Source of the DNA: Phoronis australis
Lineage: Eukaryota; Phoronida; Phoronidae
Direction of reading: 5' to 3'
Length of the DNA stretch: 64,000 nt
NCBI GenBank assembly: GCA_002633005.1
Contig: NMRA01000066.1
Span: forward strand, 739,136-803,135
Shown: in pieces, positions 1 to 11,686 of the stretch
How positions within the stretch are numbered: position 1 is the first letter of the stretch
How the letters are laid out: each line of letters starts with the position of its first letter
Program-made: the position numbers and the translations under genes
The notes under the pieces: generated by a model
The model's database searches: none
What the model saw: only the letters and a program-made list of their open reading frames with translations
What the model was told of the DNA's origin: nothing

Positions 1-56
1 GTTTTCAAGAAAATTGGTTGGAACATCACAACCTATTTATTTTTTGTACAAATTGA

Positions 57-260
57 TCATGTATAGTAAAGATATTTACTTTTCATACAAATGAATAGTG
101 CTTCACCCAAGGCAGTGGGGATATAGTAATGGACATTAGGTGTTTGATTTTTAGCTGACCCAAAGACAAAAGGTAGTTGCCCTGATTCATTGATGGAGGG
201 GACTGTTTTGTATGTAGTCGTGAGACCTGTTCTCCCAATCTGAATCTTATCGGCACCCAC
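57..260 (-). pseudogene. Unidentified open stretch, possible exon remnant
   Basis: The frame reads DKIQIGRTGLTTTYKTVP then LPFVFGSAKNQTPNVHYYIP to a stop at 57. The composition looks protein-like, but a second overlapping frame is equally open and there is no convincing splice site. I cannot name a family. Confidence 0.2.
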
Positions 261-300
261 ATACCATTAATCAAACTAGACAATGACAATGGGGCAAACC

Positions 301-837
301 AACTTGAAAAGCAGTGTTGCCACTCAAAGGGTCGCCCATATTTTAAATATTACAGTGTACATAAAAACTTCTTGATATGCTATATGGCAATCACCAATCC
401 AATGGTATGCTCTCTTTACTCTATAGAAACTTTACCAGGCGGTTCCTACCCAAGTCGACTCGTAACCAAGACATGTACCATATTTCATTTATAAATAATG
501 GCAACATTGGGTCAATGTACATCGACATGAAATGGTTGTTTCCATTTCAAGCATCGCCTTACAAAATAAAACTGTTTTGGAACACATGTGTAGATTGATA
601 TACATGTAGGTCCGAGTTGACTTGAGTACGAAAATGAAATGACTTGTTCTATAACCAATAGAATTATGCCCTCCCCCAGCACCAAGGTGAGAAAGTCTAA
701 ATTATAAAATTGCAATTCTTTCATCCTCTTCTCTACAATTCACAGTCGATTATTCCGAAGTGGTTCTCATTCATTCCCTTGCATACATTTATTCACTCAC
801 TAGTAACAATTTTGTTCAATGCTCAATTGCATGCCAG
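301..837. other. Unassigned
   Basis: AT-rich single-copy-looking sequence. I see no gene, repeat or splice structure. Confidence 0.4.
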
Positions 838-900
838 TGAAACCCAGGATTCGAACCTGAGTCTCACGAGCTCAAACCACTGAGCCACACTGTCTACAAA
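838..900 (-). repeat. tRNA-derived SINE head
   Basis: The minus strand carries a pol III A box TGGCTCAGTGGT (876-887) and a perfect B box GGTTCGAATCC (847-857) at tRNA-like spacing. The remainder does not fold as an intact tRNA, so it is a SINE promoter region or tRNA relic. Confidence 0.55.
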
Positions 901-3496
901 TAATCAGAGACAAAAAAATCCCAGTTTTATCACTGAAACTGGTATTTATCCACGGCTGAAACACGATTCACCAATGGGGATATGGGAGCCTTGGGCTGAC
1001 TGGTAAAGCACCTACTTTTGAATTAAAAAAGACCAAGTTATAATTCGCGGTTGTAGGATACATATTGATAATATTCTTACCAATCACTAACATCTAATCG
1101 CAACTCCTGCGCACCTTCAGCGTGTTGACGTTTACAGGACGAGCCCGCTGGGAGTGAGTCTTCGGCGACCATAGAAAGGGCCGTGAAAGGGATCGAGGGA
1201 GAACGGCTCCACTACAGAAAAGCTGTGAACACATATTGTTCCTTTGGAATCTGTCACCTCTACCTCCACGTCCGAAAGGTCGGAATCATCTGAAAAGTCC
1301 ACCTATCCGTCCCTGTATCGTTCAAAGTATTCCTCATCTACGCTGCTGTACATGTACTCACTTGGACACACATTGCTTCCTTTGTGTTCCCCAACACCAC
1401 GTCACAGATGTGTAACGACCGAAAATGGCGCCGTTTCTATTCTCCGTTACAACGATGGCGTTACGGCACTAAATATGTAAATAACTTTGTATAGCGGCGT
1501 ACAATTCTGTGAATGTTAAGAATATAGCAATGATAATTATAAACTAGAATTTAGACCATATTGTTGTTCAGATTGGTTTGGACCTTGTAATTTCCTCTTT
1601 AATAATTTAGTATGTAACCTGCTGTTGAATTGCGAGATAGATTTCGACAGGTCCAGGTGGTTATTTCAGAAGTATGAATGTAATCTTTATTTATGTTAAA
1701 GGTTTTACTAGCGTCCTATTTATTTGTACACGATTCAGTGTGAAGTTGTTGAAATCGCTGATCCAAATCCTGGCTAAATGTGCGCATTATGCTGAAACCA
1801 ACCGTCTGATCAGGGCCACCGAAGAGTAATTTGGTTAATTCGCTCACTAGACTATGGCTGAAGGTCCTCGTAAGGACAAAAGTTCAGCAGTCACTACCTT
1901 TGGAAGAAATTTAGCGGTCATTTTACGTCAAAAAATTTACCAGATAGTTTTCATCAAAACGGAGAAAAGGAAAATGGATTTGTGAAGACAGGATTAAGCC
2001 TACCAGAGCCTCTTAAATAAACATCCATCTTCGAAGTGACGTGAACAAATGTACAAATTCTTTTTGGAGTAACAACATCCATTCACGTTCACACGAGAAG
2101 TTAACTTTTCCTCCCACAGCGGATTTTGGGGTCGCCACACATCAGCCGACCATGATTAGCAGACGACGTACTTGCCGGAAATTGCACCAGAAAATTTAGC
2201 CAGGTGTCGCCAGTGAATAATGACGTAAGGGCTTGTGCTTAAGGTCACAGATTTCGTCCATTGAAAGTATACGGAGTTGGCGGCACATGGTAAAATGAAC
2301 GTAGTGGAAGCGAAATCAACGGTGAAAGAATCAGCAGATAGAGTGGCATACAATCAGAGAGTGTGAATGTAAAAACAGGCAGGAAGCCCAGAGATCTAAC
2401 AGAACAGAACCATCCTTCGGTAAACTGCTCATTCGACACAGTTTTTTGTGACTAATTAATAGAGACTAAAAAACCTTTAACCGAAATGCGGGTCATTTTT
2501 TACAAGCGATAAGTCATGTTGATTACTGTCTCCTTCTAAAAATGATCTTGAATGGAACCACCCTTCAAATGCATGGACAACCGTCGGGAGAGAGAACATA
2601 CCGTGCTTTCAGTGTAACGCTGTTCACAAGAATGAATACGAAGACATTCATCGATAAGACTTGTGAACTGACATTAACAACATGACATTTGGCCACTGGT
2701 CGCAATCTTTACCGACATGAGTTGTTCCTTATGACAAGTTTACGAGACTTTATATTCCGATAGTAAATAAGTACATTCCATCTATCACCTGGTTTGATGT
2801 TGTCTCTTGCGATCTTCTTCAGCACACATATTTTCTCAAATAATCATTTTATATGCTGTTGTTATAGTACACATTCTTAATGGTGCTGCTTCTTGGTTTA
2901 AAGTCAACATGGGAGTCAATCCTCCTGGGTATGAAAGTCCGGAGGTGGTTATCAACAAAAGAATTAGTGTAACGATTGTTAAATAGAACTTTTTATACCA
3001 CATATGACAAACTATGCCAATCCTCCTTAAAACGAATGGGAAAAGGTGAGTGGCAATTGATTAATTAAAAAATGCAATCACAAACACAGAATACGGATCA
3101 CGTTCCATGTCAATACACATCGAACAAGTTGCTTTACTTACAAACGTTTTCATCTTGACTGCACGGCAGAATGAGATAAAATAAAATACATATCCACCAC
3201 AAAGACCGTATATGCAAGATTATACGAGACAGCAATGTCATGACCTTGTCATAACCTCAGTTTAGTGTTCTGCGTCGTAGCACACCTCATTTTAAAAATT
3301 CGTAAATTGTATTTTGATGCTCCTTACATGTACATACTGGAAGGGAAAGATAATTTATTTCGAGAAAATTCACGTACTCATAATAAATGAACCAGCTTAG
3401 ATTCCTTGGCTAGGATTGTGTTACCGCCTTCTGAAAAGGCTGCAGACCCTCGAGGCCAGCTAAAGTTGCTATGCGTCATTAAAACCCTGAATATTC
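901..3496. other. Unassigned intergenic
   Basis: Only short overlapping ORFs on both strands, none with domains. 1244-1480 is serine/threonine-rich by composition and looks like chance. Confidence 0.4.
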
Positions 3497-4254
3497 AAAT
3501 TTATAGCAAGCGTCACCTAGTGACTTCCTGGTGAACTGTGTGTGCAAGTACAATCAGGAAATAAGACAGTTTTGATGCATTTAATATATAAAATAAACGA
3601 ATAATAAAAACTGTGCCTCGTTTTATTTGGGTAACGACAATGCTGGGGGCTTGGGGGAGGGGGTTCCCAGGGATTACCGTGTCGTCCTCAGAAATTTTCA
3701 CTGCCAGAGACTCAAAACGGTATGATGCTGAATGTTGTCCGACGTGACGGCAAACTGCAATTATACAACGAATGCTTTAGTTGTGGTCACCGTAAGGAGT
3801 GTTGGCCGAGTAGTTAGACTTCAATTGTCGGTGGCCTTCAACTTCTGTACACACTAAGATCTTGTAGGGACTTGACAATAGAGACATTTTAAGGGTATCT
3901 TTTTGGATGCAGAGTGCCACAGGAAAATTAGGATACCTACCCATTTACAGAGTAATTCCATGTGAAAAATCATGACGCTTTCCACAGCATTGTTCCAGAA
4001 CATCACAAAAGGCAAACTTTCATAGAGTGTTTTTATTATTTGGTTATTTCACTATCAAATGACAATTACATCATATTTGGAATTACTAGGATTGTTTTAC
4101 ACTTAAAGAAGTTCTTGTTTAAGTGTATCAGTTGCAGTGTTCTGTTTAAAACCGCATTTTATTACAAATTGATTCTTTCCCTGATTATATTTGTACTCAC
4201 AGTTCTCCAGTAAGTCACTAGGTTCAAAACCAGACGATCGCCGCACAAATAAGA

Positions 4255-4313
4255 AAGTTCATGTTCAACTCAATGTTTCGTCTTTTCATTAGACATCATC
4301 AGGATCATATTTA
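4255..4313 (-). ncRNA. Hammerhead-ribozyme-like motif, left arm
   Basis: On the minus strand the order is a stem I strand (GUAUGAUC-like), CTGATGA (4296-4302), an AGAC/GTCT-paired stem II with a 7-nt loop, GAAAC (4275-4279), a one-to-two-pair stem III with a short loop, then GTT as cleavage triplet, and a stem I partner (GAACAU) with one mismatch. One extra T lies between CTGATGA and stem II, which departs from the strict core. This fits the minimal type I hammerheads described in Penelope-like elements, but activity is doubtful. Confidence 0.45.
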
Positions 4314-4406
4314 CAACAATTTAGGACAACAAGTGCCTACATACAGCTCAGGTAACATCCATAGAGTGAAGTGAGAGATACAGTTAATATAGTCAGTAGC
4401 TGGTCA

Positions 4407-4954
4407 TCACCATAGTTGCAGGGTCACTGAGCTCTGCATGTTATTCAGAGAATCAGTGGCATGCTGGTTCTGAATGCCCAGTGACTCTTGAATGTACAGT
4501 AATTCCTTAATAGATTCTCTGCAGATAATACTAACAGAATTGGCTTGGTGATTGTAGCTAATACAACGCCTATATACATGTATGTTACTTTTCTCTGAGT
4601 TGTGATGTTCTTTCAACCTGTCACAGAGGCGTCTCAGTGTGATTCCTATATAGAATTACATTTGTCACATTCAACCTTATACATGTACACAACATTGCTC
4701 TTTTTTAATAAAGGGATGGGTGCCTTCAGTTTACACAGCATATTGGAAAGTTTCCGAAGGGGTTTGAAAACAACTATCAGTTCAACTGCTGGGTCTATGC
4801 AATGAATAAGGCGAGATAATTGACGTTTCAATTTTATACTACTTGGCCCGGTGTATCCAAGAGAGAAGAAAACTTTCTTTTTCTCGGGTCCAGTAACTGC
4901 TACCTCATCTGCCTCATTCATTTTTGAAAGAAAGTGCCTTTTACAGCTATTCAA
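4407..4954 (-). pseudogene. Penelope-type C-terminal region with degraded GIY-YIG endonuclease, frameshifted
   Basis: Two frames join at about 4618-4650. The upstream frame (4954 downward) has a linker typical of Penelope proteins: GYTGPSSIKLKRQLSRLI, then FKPLRKLSNMLC, then VVYMYKVECDKCNSI. This leads into the GIY-YIG region, where the expected Y-I-G continues one base out of frame as GITLRRLCDRLKEH. The downstream frame continues LKEHHNSEKSNI, then KELLYIQESLGI, ending near 4407. One missing or extra base at the GIY-YIG motif breaks the protein. The reverse transcriptase domain is absent, so this is a 5'-truncated copy. Confidence 0.65.
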
Positions 4955-5108
4955 AAATTCAGTTGGTAACCATTGGCACTCAATAACTGGAAAATCAATG
5001 ACCCTGCAACTATGGTGATGACTAGCTACTATATTCTACGTATCTCTCACTTCACTCTATGGATGTTACCTGAGCTGTATGTTGGCACTTGTTGTCCTAA
5101 ATTCTTGT

Positions 5109-5168
5109 AAGTATGATCCTAATGATGTCTAATGACAAGACGAAACGTTGAATTGGATATGAACTTTT
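5109..5168 (+). ncRNA. Degenerate hammerhead-like motif, right arm
   Basis: Inverted partner of the motif at 4255-4313. Here the core reads CTAATGA (5119-5125, G to A in the invariant part), stem II pairs GTCT with AGAC, and GAAAC is at 5142-5146. The mutated core suggests this copy is inactive. Confidence 0.4.
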
Positions 5169-5259
5169 TTATTCGTGCGGCGATTGTCCGATTTTTAATG
5201 TTATTGTGGCCAACAACTGATTTAATTAAGTCACTAGATGGCGCTTGCTACAAATTTAT

Positions 5260-5879
5260 ATTTTCTCAGTTTTAGTGAGACAAATCATCTTTAAATTCAG
5301 TGTTCACAATATGTTACAACAAGTCATTACTCTAGCAAATAATGGGCCGATCTAATTATTTGTAAAGACTGTGGAAACCTGCAAAAAAGCTTCGACCACT
5401 TTAACACAGTTGTGTGGGCCAGATCAAACCAATTCATTACAACTGATTTATTAATTACTAGACATTTCATAATCACTTAATACAGGGTTTACCTGACAAT
5501 GTTAAAAATTGACATCATTGCACAGAAAAAAACTCAGCGAGTTTATTTTCTAATCGATGACGCCGTTAACGCGCAAATTGTTGAGTTCACACCAGAACAA
5601 AATACTCTTACTGCGACTTGAAATTAAATTTCAATTCCAATTTGTTTTCTGGCCTTGAAAGTGAAAAAAAAAACTATTACAATATATGCTGTCTGCATGA
5701 AAATGAACAATGAGCCACGCTGTTTGACCAAGGTAAGGTCCATGAGTTTAAATGAATTTCGCGAACCGTAAACTAACACTCATCGCATTGTCGTGTGACT
5801 CGTCACGTACATGTAGATCTAATAATGATTTTCATATTATATATTAAAAACTCACAAACATTTGAATTTGTCATATATG
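5260..5879. other. Unassigned spacer
   Basis: AT-rich stretch between the Penelope fragment and the 6 kb repeat. No feature recognised. Confidence 0.4.
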
Positions 5880-6652
5880 AGCGCATTTTACAGTCATTTG
5901 TTAATCATATCCAAAACATCCCGTTTTCAAACAAAATAAGAAATGTCATCAGATACGAAAGAACAAAAAGATAAATATTGCCCCAGGAGAGAATCGCACG
6001 TTTTGTCTGGTACACAGTGTTCATTTCCGAGTCGATAAATTGCCCTGACCCGACCTCGGAAGATCCTGGGTTCAATTTTTAAGTCGGCGAACCATTTTTT
6101 CTAGCTGTCAAATTAAACAATACTGCTGTACTTTCATTCATTTTCTACCGAGTGATTTCAATTACACGCTGTTCCTTTGTGGGCTACCTTTATGTGATAC
6201 GAATGTAGAAACACACCTGTACTTCATATCAAAACAGTGTTCTTCTCCATTGCCACTGTGAGTAGTAAACATGGAAATCGTAACCCGCGTTTGTCACCAA
6301 ATTACGTCATTGAACGTCTTGATACCCTTCTTTTTGGCAACTGAATAGATTGAGAGCAGAAAGCAGTTGACCAGTATGATTTCGTTCCTGTGATAAGGTA
6401 CACAAGCGATTAGCCTGTTTTTTGATATCGGCATTTATATGAGAGGATCCCTTGCTTCACTTGCATGTTAGACACCAAATGACTTTTAAGTTCTCACCAG
6501 TTTAAATAACCACTTGGTTACATGCCTACTTAACCAATGAAGAACCAGATACTAAAGTTGTTCACCAGACACCAATGTAATTAGAGGCTGGATGCGAGAT
6601 AATTTAAAACCACATGTAAAATAATTTATTTTGCATAAACACAAGTTTTAGA

Positions 6653-6791
6653 GCATGGGCGGAGCAGCCCTGAAAAAAGTGGAGGCCATAGCCCCCAGCC
6701 CCCTGTGGTGCACCGCCCATAGACAATGAGCGGCGTGGCACTAAACAAAGTGGGGGGCTATAGCCCCCATCCCCCGTGATGCGCCGCCCAT
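6653..6791. repeat. GC-rich palindromic tandem pair
   Basis: Two copies of about 66 bp (6653-6720 and 6727-6791), each starting GGGCGG/GAGCGGCG and ending GCACCGCCCAT / GCGCCGCCCAT, with a shared core TATAGCCCCCA. Each copy is itself roughly an inverted repeat. They are probably two copies of a very small MITE. The ORF spanning them is not a gene. Confidence 0.5.
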
Positions 6792-6908
6792 GTAGCACCG
6801 TGATGGTGATGCTGTTTTCACAAAGTAGTGTATAATCACACTCTATTGTAGATTTGCATGCGTTTTGTATTCTTTCATGTAAACGCGTAACGAGAGTGAA
6901 GTACATGT

Positions 6909-7015
6909 ACAAGAAGTAATATCCCACGAGACATTAAATTACATGTACGCGTATCGACCTCGACCTTCGGTCTCTGTCGATAAGCGGAATAATGTCCAGT
7001 GGGATATTTCTTCAT
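6909..7015. repeat. Long imperfect hairpin
   Basis: AAGAAGTAATATCCCACGAG (6911 onward) pairs with CAGTGGGATATTTCTTCAT (6997-7015), with a loop of about 55 bp that itself contains TCGACCTCGACCTTCGGTCT. It looks like a hairpin-forming MITE end or relic. Confidence 0.4.
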
Positions 7016-7720
7016 CTACGCCAATCGAGGTACGTTTCGTATTTATCCCACACGCATCAAATTCCTAAGTTTCTTTCATTTTTTCCACAATTTTTTTAAA
7101 TACTTCACAAACTGTTCACGTGGCGGATCACATCCTATATGTGTGTACTTGCGCGTTAGGCTGCACGTTTTCTTTAGTAAAAGAAACGGTAACGTTTTAA
7201 ATGTGACAATTCATTACTTGAAAAGAGATATCAAAGATGAAAGCAAGGGTTACATTTCATTGAACTTGTAAAATCTCCTGAAAATAGTTAAATAACAACA
7301 ATATTTTGTTATTGCAGTTACCGAGGAATCGGCGCCTGAGTTGCAGACGATAAAATATTTAGCAATTGAAAACTGAGACAGATCTGTCATAGAATGAACA
7401 TTCCTGTTACGATTAAGACCTGATTGTATGTTGAGCGTTATTTACAGTTGTACACTGCTATAATTTTATTACTTTAAACTATTTTCCGAAAGTTTGGTGA
7501 TCGAACCGGCTAACGACGTCGAGACGACACAGACCTACCTTTTGAACTTTCCATGTCACAGGTCACTGTTGAAGTAGTGCGGGAGGTGAATACGGAAGAC
7601 TTTATTACATGGCCGTATTTCGTTCGACAGATTCAACACGTATGGGATAAAAACTAGGAATTACAAGACCCGTCATATGAATATGCTTGAAAACTAAACG
7701 ACATATTTAATAATCAAAAA

Positions 7721-8435
7721 TACAAGGGAACGTAGTTTGCGAAATAGCAAAGGGCATTCATGAATAAATGAATCCCAAATGAGTGAACGTCTGGTATAAT
7801 GAAAGTTTCTCTATAGTGTACTGTCTCATGACCTGGAATTGAAAGTAATTAAACTTTAGCATTCCGTCAATTGTAGCAAATAATGAGATTCATGGAACTC
7901 TGACATAAATCCTATTATTTGGGCAAATACCATTAAACAGCCCTTCATCCGTCATATCCAACTACTAGTTAGTTCTTACCAAGCCCGATGGTAGCGCTGC
8001 TTGTTCTTTCTCTCCAGCTTCCTGTTGGTACAGCCTCAAGCAACAGCACATTCACTCGTAAGTTTTCGTAATTAGACAATTTTGTACCTCTCCCACCCTC
8101 CCTACTCTGGGTCCCGCAAAATCTCAAGTCAATCGATTTATACCTTTCCCACGCTCTCTCCCTTTTGTCGAACAAAATCTGCTGTTGGTTTTTGTTGTTT
8201 TTACAATCACTGCTGGTACCTCCTTCAAACCCGGAGTGTGTTACCGTCCAGCAAGAACCGACGTCATTGGCTAGCGACCCGACCTGTACTCGAGCGTCCG
8301 TCCCTGCAGCTTGCTTCTCTCCACCCCGGTCACAGCTCTCGGCACATACCGAGCCACAACACCACGTCCCTTAAAATATCTCTTTTTGTCACTCCGGCTT
8401 GTCTGCTCACTCAGCTTGTCCGGAACCTCAGGTGT
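7721..8435. other. Unassigned, possible minus-strand noncoding exon end near 7983
   Basis: On minus, ATCGGGCTTG-GTAAGAACT at about 7970-7990 is a good splice donor at the end of a GC-richer open stretch (7969-8175). I found no partner exon and no domain, so I do not call a gene. Confidence 0.25.
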
Positions 8436-8650
8436 ACCCACTTGGTACTGTATATGATATTTGCCCATTTGGCAGTTTGTACCCATAATTGAATTTGCCG
8501 TTTTGCTCGACCCACTTGGTAGGCAATCGGCCAAAACCCATTTGGTATTATGTACCCATTTGGTACTATGCCAACCTGTGCCACTTAGTATCTGGGTATC
8601 GTAAATGTGTGTGTTATCTCTTGTAATTAAGGAACCCATCTGGTTCCTTC
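8436..8650. repeat. Degenerate repeats of CCCATTTGGTA
   Basis: At least six copies of CCCAYTTGGYA (for example CCCACTTGGTAC, CCCATTTGGCAG, CCCACTTGGTAG, CCCATTTGGTAT, CCCATTTGGTAC) are spaced irregularly by about 15 to 45 bp. Read on minus it is TACCAAATGGG. The overlapping ORFs reflect this repetition. Origin unknown. Confidence 0.5.
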
Positions 8651-9079
8651 CGTGAGATATTTACTTGTAGAGCTGTGACCCTGAAATTTCCAATACAGCT
8701 TAAAATATATATTATTCTTATTATTTTATTTGTCCCCAATAATTGTAAAGTGAACGAAGGACAGGTGTCAGTGCAGAACGTCTCTTGTTGTGCGCTGTCT
8801 AGTAATCTAAACTAGTCAGGAGCTTGATAGAAACAAAGCTGGTCTCACAAAGTGGGCATTTATTTTGTGCTTTAAAACATGAATGCTAATAATTCTACAG
8901 TTGGTGTACATTTTCCTCTCCAAGTCGAGTATCAGTTCATGGTTTACACCATCAAAGATCAGCTTTGAGTGATAAGAGGCAAATCTTCCAAAAATTAAAG
9001 TCGATTTTAAACTCCTATTCAACTTGCCGATGCAATGGTTAAAAAAGTCTGTCTAAGAAGGAAAATTATTCACAATACT

Positions 9080-9260
9080 GAGTGGATAAGGTAATCGAAA
9101 CCCGCATTTGTCACCAGATTACACCTATGGAAAACTTTGTTTCCACCAGGAGGTGCTTCTTTTTGACAACTGAAATACATTGAAAGCGGAAAGCAGTTGA
9201 CAAATATGAGGTCGTTCCTGTAATAAGGTACTGTAGGCATATGTAAATCAGACCCTGTTT
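9080..9260. repeat. Short third copy of the 6.3 kb repeat
   Basis: This matches 6275-6420 and 47290-47420. Shared blocks include CCCGC-TTTGTCACCA, TTCTTTTTG-CAACTGAA and CGTTCCTGT-ATAAGGTAC. It is probably a dispersed transposon fragment rather than part of the tandem duplication. No coding capacity. Confidence 0.5.
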
Positions 9261-11640
9261 TTAATAAATGCCATGACCGGTCGAGGCTGCACATTTCATT
9301 GGCTTTTTGAAAGACAACATTTGCGATGGTGTTAAGGAATGACGCAGATAAAAGTACGATTTCTATGTCTCTGGTGGCATTATTTTGGGTAAATCTAAGT
9401 ATTTGCTGTCGCGACAGTTTTTATGACATTGTATTGATGACCACGCTATAAACACGCCACATCAAATCTGCATGTCAAAACCGCTACCTACATGTACTCG
9501 CACATGTAGTATGGTATGAATGAAATTATTTACTAGCTGTAACTACAAGTCTGTAAAAAGGAAATTAGTGATTGGAAAAACAGAAAAGTTCTACGTCGTC
9601 AAAATCGATGGTAACCCCTCTCAAGCTCCTTTTCCCTAGCTTTACATAGTCGCAAATTCCAACATTCCGGTCGTTGGCGATTTACCCCGCGCCACGATAA
9701 CCCAAGGCATTCTAACCCTGTAAATTAGTGGGAGTCACCGTTTATCGTTTTTTTACGGTCATGCGGTGAGACCAGCTTAAAAATTAATTTTATTCCAAAA
9801 CAGATTCCCCTTTAGTTATCAGTCACCTAAATTTGTAATGTTCGAATTTCCCTGATACTCTCCACATATCCCCATGCATTCAAGCGAGGCACGTGATCAC
9901 ATTAGCATTACACGTGTCCCGCACCTACAGAAAGTTCCGTACACCTGGTAGAGCTCAGTGGCTCTCAGGCAGCTGGGAAAATCTAGCGAAAGTCACGTGT
10001 TCACATTTAAAACACATGTACGCGGTAATATCAGGCGTACTCTCACAAACTCTTGCTTTTTAGCGGGGTCCTAGCAAGGTCTTAGCGTTATTGAACTCTT
10101 CCCTGGCTGTTCCTTGACGCCACGTGCAATACGTTATTCCACCAAACGACGGATGCGTTCGATGCAGTTGCTGCAACCTTTGCGTAACGTTTTCGCAGCC
10201 TTTCTCTCATCATTGTAAACGATTACTTCTATGGCAAATTCATGCGTCTTTTATTAAACCTTCTTGTCCCAATATTTTGAGTGTCCGACCCGACAACATC
10301 CTTAAGTTTCGTCCCATACTCTTTTGTACAACCTCTCTCCATTTTGTACCGGCACATTTCTAGCACCAAACCTAATCCATCCTCGCTGTTGATCACCTTT
10401 GCTTCGAGATAAATGACTGTATAGCTCAGAATACATGTTACTAATTAACATTTTTGTGTTGGTTCACAGTTATTTGGTCTCGTGACTGTCATATGGATCC
10501 TCCACAATTGGAGATGCTCTTATGAAAACTTTCCCCTTGTTATTATTCGCATTTTAAAAATGTGATGCTGATATTGTATATCATTGTAAATGCTCCATGT
10601 AGTTGTTTGTATCATGCTGGTTTATGCATACACCTAGTGAGCTTGGTGTGATCCTGATCTTACAGTACTATACAAATCAGTCTCTTTTTATGCAGCGGCT
10701 GTTGTGTAACAACATTTGGTAGCTGTCATGTGTTCTACTCCCATTTTCACTGAACCGTAAGGTCCGATATAGTAGTATGTATATCGATTGCTAAAAGTGA
10801 TCTAGTAATTGATTATTAGTTATCTTATGTTTGAAAACGTTTTTCTGTTATTGAACTTGACAAGATTCAGATGTACTCAATCCAGTTTAATGTCACTAGT
10901 ATGAATGGGTGCTGTACGTTCACAAAGGGTGTGCAATTGTTGTTACTGAAATGTTGAAAATGAATTGATGTTTCATTACTGTGTCCTTTATACAACGGTC
11001 GTCGCCGAAAACACCTTCAGAAATGTACTGTTAATATAATGATAACAAACAGTACAAAAGAAAGCCGTAAGAATCTTTAAATTTACACTGGTTTCTTTTG
11101 TACTGTTTTTTCAATTTAAAAATTGAAATCTAAAGAAAGGCGCGAATCTATTGTCACAATGAAAATGCGTGCGTATTTTCACATAATTGCCTATATTGTA
11201 TATCAGGTGTGCAAAAAGGTTAGCTACTTTTTAACAAGTAATTGACCAACAGAATTCGTTCAAATTTTTCAAAATGTATTTTCAGGGTGTCATCAACAAG
11301 TCTGGAGAGTGCTGTATCTCAGAGAATAATAAAAAGGTATGGAAGTACTGTGAAACTCAAAACAAATGAATTGGGTGAAAAATGCAATATCAGTGTCACT
11401 TTCATCGTGTTCATACTGGTTCCGACGGGTCAAGAAGTAAGGACATTTGGGGTAGCGTTCCGTAGACTGAGGCTCCTGCCAGAAAAGCAAGATGGAAAGA
11501 ACTCGCAAAATCACGCGAGGGATAAGCAAGTGCTGTTCAAGGAAGTACTAATTTCCCACTGGCAGGCGACTGATGCAAGACTTAGCATCATTTTAATTTG
11601 AAAATGAAAGTCAAACACCAAGTTCAAGCAGAAAGCAAAT
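9261..11640. other. Unassigned, 3' flank of the cystine-knot gene
   Basis: No coding evidence. The 119-codon plus ORF at 11242-11601 overlaps an open minus frame and has no domain. Confidence 0.35.
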
Positions 11641-11641
11641 G

Positions 11642-11647
11642 TTTTAT
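11642..11647 (-). promoter_or_regulatory. Polyadenylation signal AATAAA of the cystine-knot gene
   Basis: AATAAA on the minus strand (TTTATT on plus) begins about 40 bases after the TGA stop at 11687-11689. Its position fits a short 3' UTR and independently supports the last exon of the cystine-knot gene. Confidence 0.6.
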
Positions 11648-11686
11648 TGCCATTTGATCATTAGACAGCTGGAACCTCGTTGGAAA

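Larger units (their letters stand above)
3497..5258. mobile_element. Penelope-like retroelement fragment with inverted terminal arms
   Basis: Arms of about 190 bp at 4233-4428 and 4999-5190 are inverted copies of each other and flank a piece of a GIY-YIG-type coding region read on minus. A second, outer inverted pair lies at 3497-3524 and 5226-5258 (core AAGTCACTAG, then GCGCTTGCTA). AAGTCACTAG also occurs just outside the left arm at 4211-4220. Penelope-like elements are known for pseudo-LTRs that can lie in inverted orientation and for carrying hammerhead ribozymes. The region between 3525 and 4232 shows no recognisable coding. The element is truncated and dead. Confidence 0.65.
5880..7720. 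repeat. Relic of the linker between duplicons, copy near 6 kb
   Basis: Bases 5930-6600 match 46140-46370 plus 47140-47610 in order (for example AAAATAAGAAATGTCATCAG, TTTATGTGATACGAATGTAG, GTGATAAGGTACA). A short stretch near 7645-7700 (AAAACTAGGAATTACAAGAC) matches about 47665-47690. A third, shorter match to the same family is at 9090-9260. This suggests an older or larger duplication that once extended here. No exon of the membrane-protein gene is visible to its right. Confidence 0.6.

Noticed and set aside
838-900. Functional tRNA gene on minus
   Set aside because: A and B boxes are good, but the acceptor and anticodon arms do not fold, so a SINE head is more likely.
8082-8492. 136-codon plus-strand ORF
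   Set aside because: It overlaps two other open frames and runs into the CCCAYTTGGYA repeats; no domain.
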